Assembly (NCBI GenBank): GCA_030447725.1
Contig: JAUJOQ010000001.1
Coordinates: 311,068-375,067, forward strand
Direction of reading: 5' to 3'
DNA from: Thermoleophilaceae bacterium
Lineage (GTDB): Bacteria > Actinomycetota > Thermoleophilia > Solirubrobacterales > Thermoleophilaceae
DNA length: 64,000 nucleotides
The notes beneath the pieces are model-generated. The model saw nothing but the letters and a program-made list of their open reading frames with translations, ran no database searches and was not told the DNA's origin. Within the stretch, counting starts at the first letter, position 1, and each line of letters opens with the position of its first letter. This document shows positions 17,897 to 27,037 of this stretch, piece after piece. The position numbers were made by a program, and so were the translations under genes.

Positions 17897-18471
17897 CTCA
17901 GGATCCGCAGGCCGGCGTACTTGCGGTCACCCTGGCCGCGGCCACGGACCAGCAGCACGGCGAACGCCGCGAGCGCGAGGAAGGCCACGGGCGCGACGAA
18001 GATGGCGATGGCTGCCAGCGCGAGCGCTGCGGCATCGGCGTAGACGGTGAGCAGCGCGGCCGCCCCCTCGTCCAGGCGCCGCCCCGCACGCTCCAACACG
18101 CCGCTCACCGCTGCATAGGCAAGCGCGGCGCAGAGGACGCCCGCGACGATCCCGGCCGCCGCGGAACGGTCCCCGGCCGCCAGCGAGCCCGCGAACAGCA
18201 GCGCTCCGAGCACGACTGCGATCACGCCGGTGGCGAGCCCGAGCACGCGACGGTTCGCGCCCGAACGTTCAGCCAGGTAGGAAGCCACCGCGAGCGCCAG
18301 CACGGCAAGCAGGAACTCCGGCGACTCGAGGAACTGCCAACCCGACCCGTCGAAATCGAGGCCGATGTCCCCCCTGGCGAGAGCCCCCGCCAACAGCGGC
18401 GGCAGGTAGGGGCGCACGCCGCTGGCGCCGGCGAGGCCGGCGCCCTGGCCGATGTCGAGGAGGAGGCTCAT
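17893..18471 (-). CDS. DUF4126-like membrane protein
   Basis: MSLLLDIGQGAGLAGASGVRPYLPPLLAGALA. Confidence 0.7.
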   Translation of the reverse strand: MSLLLDIGQGAGLAGASGVRPYLPPLLAGALARGDIGLDFDGSGWQFLESPEFLLAVLALAVASYLAERSGANRRVLGLATGVIAVVLGALLFAGSLAAGDRSAAAGIVAGVLCAALAYAAVSGVLERAGRRLDEGAAALLTVYADAAALALAAIAIFVAPVAFLALAAFAVLLVRGRGQGDRKYAGLRILR

Positions 18472-18624
18472 TAGAAACGGTGCAGTGCTGGCCAAAGAGC
18501 CCCCGGTGCGACCGATACGCTTCGGCGGCCCCACGATAGAGGACCGACGCGGCGGATCACAGCGACCCACGAAGCGGTCCCCTCGGGCACGAGGACGCCC
18601 GGCAGCGGCGACGAAACCAACGAA

Positions 18625-20004
18625 ATGAGCTCCCCGCAAAAGCCCCCGTCGCGCTCAACGTCGCGCGACCTCGAGCGCTATGCGGGCCTGTTTGCCTCCC
18701 GCACGCGGATGATGACCTCCTCGGCGATGCGCGACCTCATGGCCATCACCGCCCGTCCCGAGGTGATCTCCCTGGCCGGCGGGCTGCCCGACACTTCCAC
18801 CTTCCCGCCTGAGACCTTCGCCGCGGTGACTGCCAAGATCGCGGAGGAATCCTGCGCCAAGGCGCTGCAGTACGGCCCCACGGACGGGCTCGACGAGACC
18901 AAAGGATGCATCGCGGAGGTGATGGCCGCCGAGGGGATGCACGCCCACCACGAGGACATCGTGGTGACCACCGGCGGCCAGCAGGTGATCGACCTGGTCA
19001 CGAAGACGCTGATCGACCCGGGCGACGTGATCATCGCCGAGGGCCCCACCTACCCGGGCGCCGTGCCCGTGTTCAACGCCTACCAGGCCGACGTCGTGCA
19101 GGTCGACATGGACTCGGACGGCATGCGCGTCGACCTCCTCGAGGAGACGCTGGACCGCCTCGGCCGCGAGGGGCGCAGGCCCAAGTTCATCTACACCGTG
19201 CCGAGCTTTCAGAACCCGGCGGGGGTCACGATGTCGCTGCCCCGCCGGCGACGGTTGGTAGAGGTGGCCAACCAACGCGAGCTGCTCGTACTCGAGGACA
19301 ACCCGTACGGGCTCCTGCGCTACGAGGGCGAGCCGCTCCCACCGCTCTTCTCGCTCGACGGCGGCGTGTTCGTGATGTACCTCGGCACCTTCTCCAAGAT
19401 CCTCTCGCCCGGCATCCGGCTGGGGTGGGTCGTGGCCCCGCCCCCGGTGCTCGAGAAGATCAACCTCGGCAAGCAGGAGGCCGACCTCTGCACCTCGACC
19501 CTTTCGCAGTTGATGGTGCAGGCCTACTTCAAGCAAGGGGACTGGCGCGACTACGTGGGCTCGCTGAGCGAGATCTACCGCTCGAGGCGCGACGCTATGC
19601 TCGCCGCGCTCGCCGATCATTTCCCGCGCGAGGCGGAGTGGACGCGGCCCGCGGGCGGGCTGTTCATCTGGGCCACGCTGCCGAGCTACATCGACACCAC
19701 CGACCTGCTGGCCCGCGCTTTACGCGACAACGTCGCGTTCGTGCCCGGCGCCGCCGCTTTCCTCGACGGCCGCGGACACAGCTCCATGCGCCTCAACTTC
19801 TCCGGCTGTGACGAGGCCCGGCTGCGCGAGGGCATTCGCCGGATCGGCGAGGTGATCAAGGAGCAGGTGGCGCTGTACGGCACCCTGACCGGCGAACTCG
19901 GCACGGTGAAGACCGAGGAGGTCCCGGACACCGAGGGCGAGGGCGGGCGGCTGGTCGAGCTGCCGCGGCGGCCGGCCCGCGGCCGGCGGGCGGGCGGCGC
20001 GTGA
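18625..20004 (+). CDS. PLP-dependent fold-type I aminotransferase (2-aminoadipate transaminase-like)
   Basis: PEVISLAGGLPDTSTFP, TTGGQQVIDLVTKTLIDPGDVIIAEGPTYPGA, YLGTFSKILSPGIRLGW. Confidence 0.9.
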   Translation: MSSPQKPPSRSTSRDLERYAGLFASRTRMMTSSAMRDLMAITARPEVISLAGGLPDTSTFPPETFAAVTAKIAEESCAKALQYGPTDGLDETKGCIAEVMAAEGMHAHHEDIVVTTGGQQVIDLVTKTLIDPGDVIIAEGPTYPGAVPVFNAYQADVVQVDMDSDGMRVDLLEETLDRLGREGRRPKFIYTVPSFQNPAGVTMSLPRRRRLVEVANQRELLVLEDNPYGLLRYEGEPLPPLFSLDGGVFVMYLGTFSKILSPGIRLGWVVAPPPVLEKINLGKQEADLCTSTLSQLMVQAYFKQGDWRDYVGSLSEIYRSRRDAMLAALADHFPREAEWTRPAGGLFIWATLPSYIDTTDLLARALRDNVAFVPGAAAFLDGRGHSSMRLNFSGCDEARLREGIRRIGEVIKEQVALYGTLTGELGTVKTEEVPDTEGEGGRLVELPRRPARGRRAGGA

Positions 20005-20960
20005 GCCGCATCGCCGTGCTCAAGGGGGGCAGCTCCCTCGAGCGCCAGGTGTCGCTGCGCTCCGGTGCACGGGTGGAGGATGCGCTCGAGCGGCTCGGTC
20101 ACGATGTCGTCGGCATCGACGTGGGTCCCGACCTCATTCGCAGGCTGCGTGAGGAGCGAGCCGAAGCGGCCTTCGTGTCCCTGCACGGTCGCGGCGGCGA
20201 GGACGGCACGGTGCAGGAGCTGCTGGAGATCCTCGACGTGCCCTACACCGGGTCCGGGGTGTTGGCGTGCATCCGGGCGACCGACAAGGTGCTGACGAAG
20301 CACCTGCTGCTCGAGGCCGGCATACCCACGCCCGAGTTCTTCGCCTTCACGCAGGCGGCGTTCCGCGAGCTTGGTGCCGCAGAGATGCTTCCCGCCATCG
20401 CCGCGCGGCTCGACTTCCCCATTGTCGTGAAGCCTTCGAGCCAGGGCTCCGCGCTCGGGATCAAGTTCGCACGCACACCCGACGACGTGCCCGCCGCCCT
20501 GGTGGCCGCCTTCTCCTACGACGCCCGCGTGCTGCTCGAACGCCACGTGGAGGGACGTGACCTCGCCGTGTCCGTGCTCGACGGCGCCGAGGGGCCCGTG
20601 GCGCTACCGGTGGTCGAGGCGGTGCCCCATGAGGAGGACTTCTATGACTTCGAGGCGCGCTACGAGATCGGCCGCACCGGGTTCATCTGCCCGGCGCGGC
20701 TGGCGCCGGGCACCACCGAGCGCGCCCAGGCGCTGGCGCTGGCCTGCCACCGTCTGCTCGGGTGCTCGGGGTTCAGCCGCGTCGACCTGATGCTCGACGG
20801 ATCCGACGAGCTGTACGTCCTCGAGGCGAATCCGATCCCGGGGCTGACCGACACCAGTCTCCTGCCCCAGGCGGCGGAAGCGGCCGGCCTCGGCTTCGAT
20901 CAGCTTGTGGCCCGGATCCTCGAGCTGGCCTTCGAGCGCGCCGCGGGCACGCCGGCCTAG
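20001..20960 (+). CDS. ddl: D-alanine--D-alanine ligase (first copy)
   Basis: GGSSLERQVSLRSG, VSLHGRGGEDGTVQELLEILDVPYTGSGVLA, EANPIPGLTDTSLLPQAAEAAG; GTGA overlap with aminotransferase. Confidence 0.92.
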   Translation: MSRIAVLKGGSSLERQVSLRSGARVEDALERLGHDVVGIDVGPDLIRRLREERAEAAFVSLHGRGGEDGTVQELLEILDVPYTGSGVLACIRATDKVLTKHLLLEAGIPTPEFFAFTQAAFRELGAAEMLPAIAARLDFPIVVKPSSQGSALGIKFARTPDDVPAALVAAFSYDARVLLERHVEGRDLAVSVLDGAEGPVALPVVEAVPHEEDFYDFEARYEIGRTGFICPARLAPGTTERAQALALACHRLLGCSGFSRVDLMLDGSDELYVLEANPIPGLTDTSLLPQAAEAAGLGFDQLVARILELAFERAAGTPA

Positions 20961-20969
20961 CTTGGCCCG

Positions 20970-21482
20970 TCAGCTCGTCTGGTCGGGCTCTTCGTCGGAC
21001 TCGCCGGCAAAGTCCTCCGGCGAGACGTTGTCGAGGAAGTCCTTGAACTTCTCGACGACCTCCTCCTGGTCCTCGACCTCGTGCTCGAACTCGATCGCGG
21101 ATTCCGAGATCACGTCCTCCGCGGCGAAGATCGAGGCGCCCGTGCGCACGGCCAGCGCCAGCGCGTCCGAGGGGCGCGAGTCGATCTCCATCTCGCGGCC
21201 GTTCATCTGCAGGGTGATGGCCGCGTAGAACGTGTTCTCGCGCAGCTCGGTGACCGCGACCCTCGTGCAAGATACCTCGAGCTCTGACAGCACGTCGTTG
21301 ATCAGGTCGTGAGTCATGGGCCGCGGGGTATTGGCGCCCTGAAGCTTCATGAGGATGGCCGCAGCCTCGGGATGCCCGATCCAGATAGGTAGGAACCTGT
21401 TGCCCTCGCGGGTCTTCAGGAGCACGATCGGCTGCTTGCCGACCATGTCGAAGCTGACTCCGTAGATGACCATCTCCTGCAT
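20970..21482 (-). CDS. Bifunctional nuclease (BFN/DUF151) family protein
   Basis: LPIWIGHPEAAAILMKLQGANTPRPMTHDLINDVL, IDSRPSDALALAVRTGA. Confidence 0.9.
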   Translation of the reverse strand: MQEMVIYGVSFDMVGKQPIVLLKTREGNRFLPIWIGHPEAAAILMKLQGANTPRPMTHDLINDVLSELEVSCTRVAVTELRENTFYAAITLQMNGREMEIDSRPSDALALAVRTGASIFAAEDVISESAIEFEHEVEDQEEVVEKFKDFLDNVSPEDFAGESDEEPDQTS

Positions 21483-21612
21483 ACGCGAACCGCTCCTCGT
21501 ACTGGGCCCGGTGGCCGGTTTCCACAGTCTAGTCATGCGGCCCGGCGCCGCCGAGCATCCTGCGACAGCGCCCGCGGCGCGACGCCGGGGCCGCTAGAAT
21601 CGCCCCGCCCGA

Positions 21613-21686
21613 GGGCGATTAGCTCAGCTGGTTAGAGCGCGTCTCTGATAAGGACGAGGTCCCTGGTTCGAGTCCAGGATCGCCCA
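21613..21686 (+). tRNA. tRNA-Ile (anticodon GAT)
   Basis: Cloverleaf: GGGCGAT...GCTC/GAGC, CGTCT-CTGATAA-GGACG, CCTGG-TTCGAGT-CCAGG, ATCGCCC+A; CCA not encoded. Confidence 0.95.
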
Positions 21687-21691
21687 TCTCG

Positions 21692-21785
21692 CGGTCGTAT
21701 GGCTTCGTCTGGCGGTGTCCTCGGTCGGGGACAGCCTGAAGGCTTGTCCCCTCCCTGCGTCCTTGCCAGACTCGCCCTACGACCG
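21692..21785. repeat. Long interrupted stem structure (~94 nt) directly downstream of tRNA-Ile
   Basis: CGGTCGTA/TACGACCG + GGC/GCC + GTCTGGC/GCCAGAC outer stem enclosing GGGGACA-GCC-tgaa-GGC-t-TGTCCCC (21727-21751). Confidence 0.8.
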
Positions 21786-21850
21786 AGAGCCGCCGGACAA
21801 CAAATACTCCAGACACGGCCTCCTCACCCAGCCCCTCTTGCTCTCAGCTG

Positions 21851-22762
21851 CTAGGCCGCTTCTGAGAGCGTCGTGCCGTGGCGGCGCAGTACCCGCTCGG
21901 CCAGTTCGATCGCGTCACTTGGCGAGTCGAAGACCAGCTCGGCCTTTGCTCCGTCGCCCTTGGCGCGCATCTTCACCTCCTGTCCCAAGGCTGCCGTCAG
22001 GGCGTCTTCGGCCGCTGCCAGGGCGTCGGCCAGGTCGGGGTGGATCTGGCGCGGGCTCGCTGACCGGCTAGGGATACCTTCTTCAAGGCCCTTGGCTCGG
22101 CGCTCGGTCTCGCGGACCGACCAGGCATTGTCACGGGAGTCGCGGGCGAGGCGCTTGCGCGCGTCGTGGTCCTTGCACATCAGGATCGCGCGGCCGTGGC
22201 CCTCGGTGAGTGCACCCGACTCGATCAGCTCGAGGGCCTCGTCGGGCAGCTCGAGCAGGCGGATCAGGTTGGAGACGGCCACGCGGCTCTTGCCGACGCG
22301 CCGGCCCACCTCCCCCTTTGTCAGGCCAAGGTCCTCCACCAGCATCGCGCAGGCGCGCGCCTTCTCGAGCGCATTCAGGTCGACGCGGGCCATGTTCTCC
22401 GCGAGGGCGAGGTCGAGCCGCTCCCAGTCCTCGGCCTCGCGGACCATCGCCGGGATGTGGTCGAGCTCAGCCAGGCGGGCGGCGCGTAGCCGTCGCTCCC
22501 CGGCTACGAGCTCGAACGTCCCACCGGGGATCGGTCGAACGACAACCGGCTGGAGGATCCCACGCGACCGAATCGACTCCGCCAGCGCGAGGAGGGCGTC
22601 CTCGTCGAAGTCCCGGCGTGGCTGGCGCGGGTTCGGCCTGACGAGATCGAGCGGGATCTCCCGCAGGCCGGACCCATCGGTCCGTGACCGCGGCAGGATC
22701 GCCGCCAGTCCGCGGCCCATGCCGCGCTGACCGTGCGTGGGGTCGCGGCCGGTGTCAGGCAC
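21851..22762 (-). CDS. parB: Chromosome partitioning protein ParB
   Basis: IPLDLVRPNPRQPRRDFDEDALLALAESIRSRGILQPVVVRP, ELVAGERRLRAARLA, HTH GLTKGEVGRRVGKSRVAVSNLIRLLELP. Confidence 0.95.
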   Translation of the reverse strand: MPDTGRDPTHGQRGMGRGLAAILPRSRTDGSGLREIPLDLVRPNPRQPRRDFDEDALLALAESIRSRGILQPVVVRPIPGGTFELVAGERRLRAARLAELDHIPAMVREAEDWERLDLALAENMARVDLNALEKARACAMLVEDLGLTKGEVGRRVGKSRVAVSNLIRLLELPDEALELIESGALTEGHGRAILMCKDHDARKRLARDSRDNAWSVRETERRAKGLEEGIPSRSASPRQIHPDLADALAAAEDALTAALGQEVKMRAKGDGAKAELVFDSPSDAIELAERVLRRHGTTLSEAA

Positions 22763-23513
22763 GAGCGGCCACCTCGCGCGCGAGCTTCAGGTAGGCGGCG
22801 GATCCGGCGCTCTGGGGAGCGTGGCGAATTGCGGGCAGGCCGAAGCTGGGGGCCTCGCCGAGCCGCACGTTGCGGGGGATGACTGTGTCCAAGACCAGCT
22901 CGGGGAAGTGCTCACGCACTTCTCGCTCGACGTCCTGCGCCAGCCGGGTGCGGGCATCGTGCATCGTGAGGATCATTCCCGCCACGGTGAGCCGGGGGTT
23001 GAGCTCGCGCTGGATCAGGGAGAGCGTGTCGAGCAGGCCGGCGAGGCCTTCGAGCGCGAAGTACTCGGTCTGCACGGGCACCAGCACGCGGTCGGCGGCC
23101 ACCAGCGCGTTGACCGTGAGCGGGCCGAGCGAAGGCGGGCAATCCAGGACGGTGAAGAGGAAGCGCTCGCGCACGTCGCCGAGCTGGTCGCGGAGGCGGG
23201 TCTCCGATCCGGGTAGGCGCGGCAGCTCGACGTTGGCCCCCGCGAGATCCGGGGTGGCCGCCACGGCCGAGAGGCGGGTGAACGCCGTGGGCCGGGCCGC
23301 CTCGGAGAGGGTGAGCTCCCCGCCGAGGCAGTCGTAGACACTTGGGCTGACATCTTTGGGGAGCCCGACCCCAACCGTGGCGTTGCACTGGGGGTCGAGA
23401 TCGACCAGCAGCGTGTCGTAGCCGGCGTCGGCGACGCTGGCCGCGACGTTGACGGCGGTCGTGGTCTTACCCACGCCGCCCTTCTGGTTGGCTATCGCGA
23501 AGATCGTGCCCAT
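22755..23513 (-). CDS. parA: Chromosome partitioning ATPase ParA/Soj
   Basis: MGTIFAIANQKGGVGKTTTAVNVAASVAD deviant Walker A. Confidence 0.95.
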   Translation of the reverse strand: MGTIFAIANQKGGVGKTTTAVNVAASVADAGYDTLLVDLDPQCNATVGVGLPKDVSPSVYDCLGGELTLSEAARPTAFTRLSAVAATPDLAGANVELPRLPGSETRLRDQLGDVRERFLFTVLDCPPSLGPLTVNALVAADRVLVPVQTEYFALEGLAGLLDTLSLIQRELNPRLTVAGMILTMHDARTRLAQDVEREVREHFPELVLDTVIPRNVRLGEAPSFGLPAIRHAPQSAGSAAYLKLAREVAARA

Positions 23514-23647
23514 CGATGTCGCAAGGTAGAGGCGGGCGCGGTCGGAACTCGCCCCCCAAGGTGGGGAATTCGCACCCGAACGAGTGGCTCCTTCTCGGCT
23601 GTGGCCGCCCCGCTGCACCCACCGGCAGGCTCCGGTGCGGCTCGCGC

Positions 23648-24355
23648 TCAGGTCAGCGGGCGCTTGCGGGCCATGCCCGCGCGCCGCGGAAACCGGGCGG
23701 GCGTCGGGCCCACCTTGCGGTACACGTGCAGATGACGGTCCCGGGCGCCATGGAAGGGCGTCACCTTGCGTATCTCCTCACACTCGAGGCCGACGATGCT
23801 CGCGGCCGCCGCCGCGGAGCGCTCGGCCTCCGAGTCTCGCTTTCCCGTCCACGCCACGAGTGCGCCGCGTTCCCGCAGCAGCGGGGCCGCGTACTCGACG
23901 AGTACTCCAAGGGGGGCCACCGCTCGGGCGGTAACGACATCGTAGACGCCGGCCCCTTCATCTTTAGCCCACTCCTCCGCCCGCGCGCGCACGGCGCGGA
24001 AGTTGGTCAGGCCGGCGGCCGCGCCAAGGCGCCGGATAACGGCGCACTTGCGCGACGCGGCCTCGATCAGGTCAACGGAGGCGCTGGGCAGCGCCGCGGC
24101 CAGTGCCAGCCCGGGAAAGCCCGCTCCGGCCCCGACGTCGGCCACGGTCAGTGCGGTCGCCAAAGCCTCTACCGCCAACCCGCTGAGGCTGTCCGCCAAG
24201 TGCACGTCCAGCGCTCCCGGCGGCTGGCTCACGGTCGTGGGCGGATCCTCCTCGGCGCTCAGCGCATCCAGCAGCGCCTGCAACGCAAGGGCCGACTCGA
24301 CTCCTAAGCCGTGTCGCGCCGCGAGGGCCGCGACCGTTTCTCGTGAAACGGTCAA
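23648..24355 (-). CDS. rsmG: 16S rRNA (guanine-527-N7)-methyltransferase RsmG
   Basis: DVGAGAGFPGLALAAALP, TARAVAPLGVLVEYAAPLL; N-terminal MTVSRET from the embedded parS. Confidence 0.92.
   Translation of the reverse strand: MTVSRETVAALAARHGLGVESALALQALLDALSAEEDPPTTVSQPPGALDVHLADSLSGLAVEALATALTVADVGAGAGFPGLALAAALPSASVDLIEAASRKCAVIRRLGAAAGLTNFRAVRARAEEWAKDEGAGVYDVVTARAVAPLGVLVEYAAPLLRERGALVAWTGKRDSEAERSAAAAASIVGLECEEIRKVTPFHGARDRHLHVYRKVGPTPARFPRRAGMARKRPLT
24332..24353. promoter_or_regulatory. parS-like ParB-binding site in the rsmG start
   Basis: GACCGTTTCtCGtGAAACGGTC, palindrome with one mismatched pair; core matches parS consensus GTTTCACGTGAAAC at 13/14. Confidence 0.88.
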
Positions 24356-24380
24356 AGGGGGGCCGTGGCCCCCTTTGCAA
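24350..24380. repeat. GC-rich hairpin element, family 2 copy D (jag-rsmG spacer)
   Basis: ggtcaaaggggggccgtggccccctttgcaa; near-perfect stem with a one-base bulge. Confidence 0.65.
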
Positions 24381-24389
24381 TCCCCACGG

Positions 24390-25094
24390 TCAGGACGTCG
24401 TGGGGCGCACCGGAGTGACGACCAGGCGCCGGTCGGGCTCGTCTCCCTCGCTGTGGGTCTCTACATCCGTGCGGTCGCGCAGGTACACGTGAACGACCTT
24501 GCGCTCCAGCGGCCGCATCGGCTCGAGGTCAACCGGCCGGCCGAAGCGAAGCGCGTCGGCTACGGCGCGATCCGCAGCGCGGTGGAGTGCGGTCTCGCGT
24601 CGCTCGCGGTAGCCGGCGGCATCCACGACGACCCGCTTGCGCTCCGCGTCCCCTCTCAGCGCCGCGCGCATCGCCACATGCTGGAGCGCGTCGATGGTCG
24701 CGCCGTGCTTGCCGATCAGCAGCCCGAGATCATCGCCGTTGACCGTTGCGCGCAGCTCCTCTGCCGTCTCCTCGACATCGACCGTCGCCTCCAGTCCAAG
24801 CTCCTGCACCACCCGCCTGACCACGCCCCGTAGACGTTCGGCCGGCTCGGGCGGCAGCTCCGCCGCGGCGGCTTCCTGCCACGCCTCGACGTCTACCTCT
24901 CCGCGGACGCGCGAGGGGCCGTCCCCAGCCGGTCCGACAACCTCGAACCGCACACATTCGGCGGTGATCCCGGGGAAACGCGGCTCGAGCTCTTTCATCG
25001 CCGACCACTTGGCCTCGCCAAGAGTCTCGCCCTCGGTCTCGATGGTGAGATCGTCCGGGCGCGCGCCCGCTTCGCTGTCCGGCGCCGTTGGCAT
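24390..25094 (-). CDS. jag: Jag/KhpB-like RNA-binding protein (KH + R3H)
   Basis: LGLLIGKHGATIDALQHV (KH), PLERKVVHVYLRDRTDVETHSEGDEPDRRLVVTP (R3H); located between yidC and rsmG. Confidence 0.9.
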   Translation of the reverse strand: MPTAPDSEAGARPDDLTIETEGETLGEAKWSAMKELEPRFPGITAECVRFEVVGPAGDGPSRVRGEVDVEAWQEAAAAELPPEPAERLRGVVRRVVQELGLEATVDVEETAEELRATVNGDDLGLLIGKHGATIDALQHVAMRAALRGDAERKRVVVDAAGYRERRETALHRAADRAVADALRFGRPVDLEPMRPLERKVVHVYLRDRTDVETHSEGDEPDRRLVVTPVRPTTS

Positions 25095-25115
25095 CAGCTC
25101 TCCTCTAGGAGAAGG

Positions 25116-25973
25116 CTATCGCCGGCGCCCCGAGCGCTTCTTCTTCTTGCGCGGGGAGCTTGGGGGCGGCTTCGACGCCCCCCCGCCGTTGCCGCCGCTT
25201 GCCACGACGGCCCTGGCACTGGCCCGGGCCGGCTGACCCCTGCCGGGCTTAGCGCTGTTCTTCGCGTCCGTGGCGGTGTCCGCCTCGACCTCGCCCAGTA
25301 CCGCCGGGCGGGGGTACAGCTTGCGCACCACGAGCTGCTGGCCGATCGTCCACACGTTCGTGGTGATCCAGTAGACGATCAGGCCGGCCTCGAAGTTGAT
25401 GATGAAGATGACGAAGACGAACGGCAGCGCGAGCATGATCCGCTGCTGGGTCTTGTCGCCGCCGACCATCGTTATCAGGCTGGCGATCAGCTGGGTGCCC
25501 ACATACAGCACGATCATCAGCGCCAGGATCAGCGGCTCGTCGGTGAGCGGCGCGGCGAGGTCCGGAATGAAGAGAAAGCTCTCCGCACCCTCGATGTCCG
25601 CCTTGAACTCGTCGCTGCGCAGCAGATAGAACAGCGCGATGAAGAACGGGATCTGAAGCAGCAGCGGAAGGCAGGAGCCCAGGGGGTTGACCTTGTTCTC
25701 CTGGTAGAACTTCATCATCTCCTGGTTCATCCGCTGGCGGTCTTCCTTGAACCGCTCCTGGATCTTCTTCATCTCCGGCTGGAGCACCTGGAGCTTCTGC
25801 ATCGACTTCACCGACTTGAAGGTCAGCGGCAGGATCAGCAGGCGGATCGTGAAGGTCAGGAGGATGATCGCCGCGCCCCAGCTGCCGACGATGCCCTGCC
25901 AGAACTTGAGGATGGCCTCGCTGCCATCGATGAGTGGCTGGAGGACGTTGGCGATTTCGAGCATGGTGTTCAC
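25116..25973 (-). CDS. yidC: Membrane protein insertase YidC
   Basis: [42 protein letters not shown]...[20 protein letters not shown]. Confidence 0.95.
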   Translation of the reverse strand: MNTMLEIANVLQPLIDGSEAILKFWQGIVGSWGAAIILLTFTIRLLILPLTFKSVKSMQKLQVLQPEMKKIQERFKEDRQRMNQEMMKFYQENKVNPLGSCLPLLLQIPFFIALFYLLRSDEFKADIEGAESFLFIPDLAAPLTDEPLILALMIVLYVGTQLIASLITMVGGDKTQQRIMLALPFVFVIFIINFEAGLIVYWITTNVWTIGQQLVVRKLYPRPAVLGEVEADTATDAKNSAKPGRGQPARASARAVVASGGNGGGASKPPPSSPRKKKKRSGRRR

Positions 25974-26215
25974 CTGCGCACGCGAAACAGAGCCTGGTCT
26001 GCGACGGGGTCGACGCCCCCGTGACTCCAGGGGTTGCAGCGCAGCACGCGCCAGGCAGCAAGGACCAGTCCCCTCAGTATGCCGTACTGCCGAATCGCCG
26101 TGACCGCGTAGTGCGAGCAGCTCGGATAGTACTTGCACCGCTGGGGCAGCGCGGGGGAAATCGCTCGCTGGTAGAAGCGCAGCGGGGCGACGGCGATCGA
26201 GCGCAGGACGCTCAT
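25970..26215 (-). CDS. yidD: Membrane protein insertion efficiency factor YidD
   Basis: [32 protein letters not shown]. Confidence 0.95.
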   Translation of the reverse strand: MSVLRSIAVAPLRFYQRAISPALPQRCKYYPSCSHYAVTAIRQYGILRGLVLAAWRVLRCNPWSHGGVDPVADQALFRVRR

Positions 26216-26610
26216 CGATCCCCCATCCCGGCCAGTCCCGCCCCGTGGAGCACTTCCTGCAGCGCCTCGGCCATGCCGGCCTCCCCCCGTTCCGTGACCA
26301 GCTCGCGCACGGCCGGACGCGCGACGATCACGAAGTCGTGGCCGTCCGGCAGGTCTGCGGCGGCGGCCCAGAAGGACTCCCTGAGCAGGCGTTTCACTTG
26401 GTTGCGGTCGACCGCGCCACCCACCTTGCGTCCCACCGAGACCCCCAGCTGCGGACCGTCACCCCCGCGCGACCGGGGGAAGGAGTACAGGACGAGGTAG
26501 CGGCTCGCGTGGGATCGCCCCTCGCGGTAGACGCGGTCGAACTCGCCGCTGCGCGACAGCCGCCGGCGTTTGCGACGCGCGCCATGGCGACCCTCGCCGG
26601 CGTGGCCCAT
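26212..26610 (-). CDS. rnpA: Ribonuclease P protein component
   Basis: [18 protein letters not shown]...[25 protein letters not shown]. Confidence 0.95.
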   Translation of the reverse strand: MGHAGEGRHGARRKRRRLSRSGEFDRVYREGRSHASRYLVLYSFPRSRGGDGPQLGVSVGRKVGGAVDRNQVKRLLRESFWAAAADLPDGHDFVIVARPAVRELVTERGEAGMAEALQEVLHGAGLAGMGDR

Positions 26611-26612
26611 GG

Positions 26613-26747
26613 CTATGGAGTGAGACTGTGCCGGCCCTTGGCGCGACGGCGCCGCAGCACGTGGCGCCCGGCGCGGGTGCTCATGCGTTTGCGAAAGCCG
26701 TGCGTACGGGCGCGCTTGCGCTTCTTGGGTTGGTAGGTGCGTTTCAT
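26613..26747 (-). CDS. rpmH: 50S ribosomal protein L34
   Basis: [44 protein letters not shown]. Confidence 0.97.
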   Translation of the reverse strand: MKRTYQPKKRKRARTHGFRKRMSTRAGRHVLRRRRAKGRHSLTP

Positions 26748-27037
26748 GTGAGGGCCGCCGGAGTATAGGGAACGACCTCCAGCCCTCGGCGTGAACGGCG
26801 AGCCAATCGCGGAGCCCTCCTGCGGGGTCGCGGATCGAGGGAATTGCCCCCGCTTCTCTGGGGGCGACACCTCTTTTTCCGCGATTTGCGCAAAGGCCAA
26901 GCCGTGTCCGGGCGGCTCGCCCGACGTCTCGCCAGACGGCTGTAGACTCGCCCGTCCGAGGCGGCGGGCCGATGCCGGCCAGCGCCTCTCTCGTCCACTC
27001 GTCAGTTCGATCACGCCTTGGGGGGTCGCGTCTGCCC

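Noticed and set aside
21619-21816. 65-aa minus-strand ORF ending GDPGLEPGTSSLSETRSNQLS
   Set aside because: Antisense read-through of tRNA-Ile; this peptide tail is a common spurious annotation over tRNA genes.
23549-23580. gaactcgccccccaaggtggggaattcgc upstream of parA as a structured regulatory element
   Set aside because: Only short interrupted complementarity; not distinguishable from chance at this GC content.
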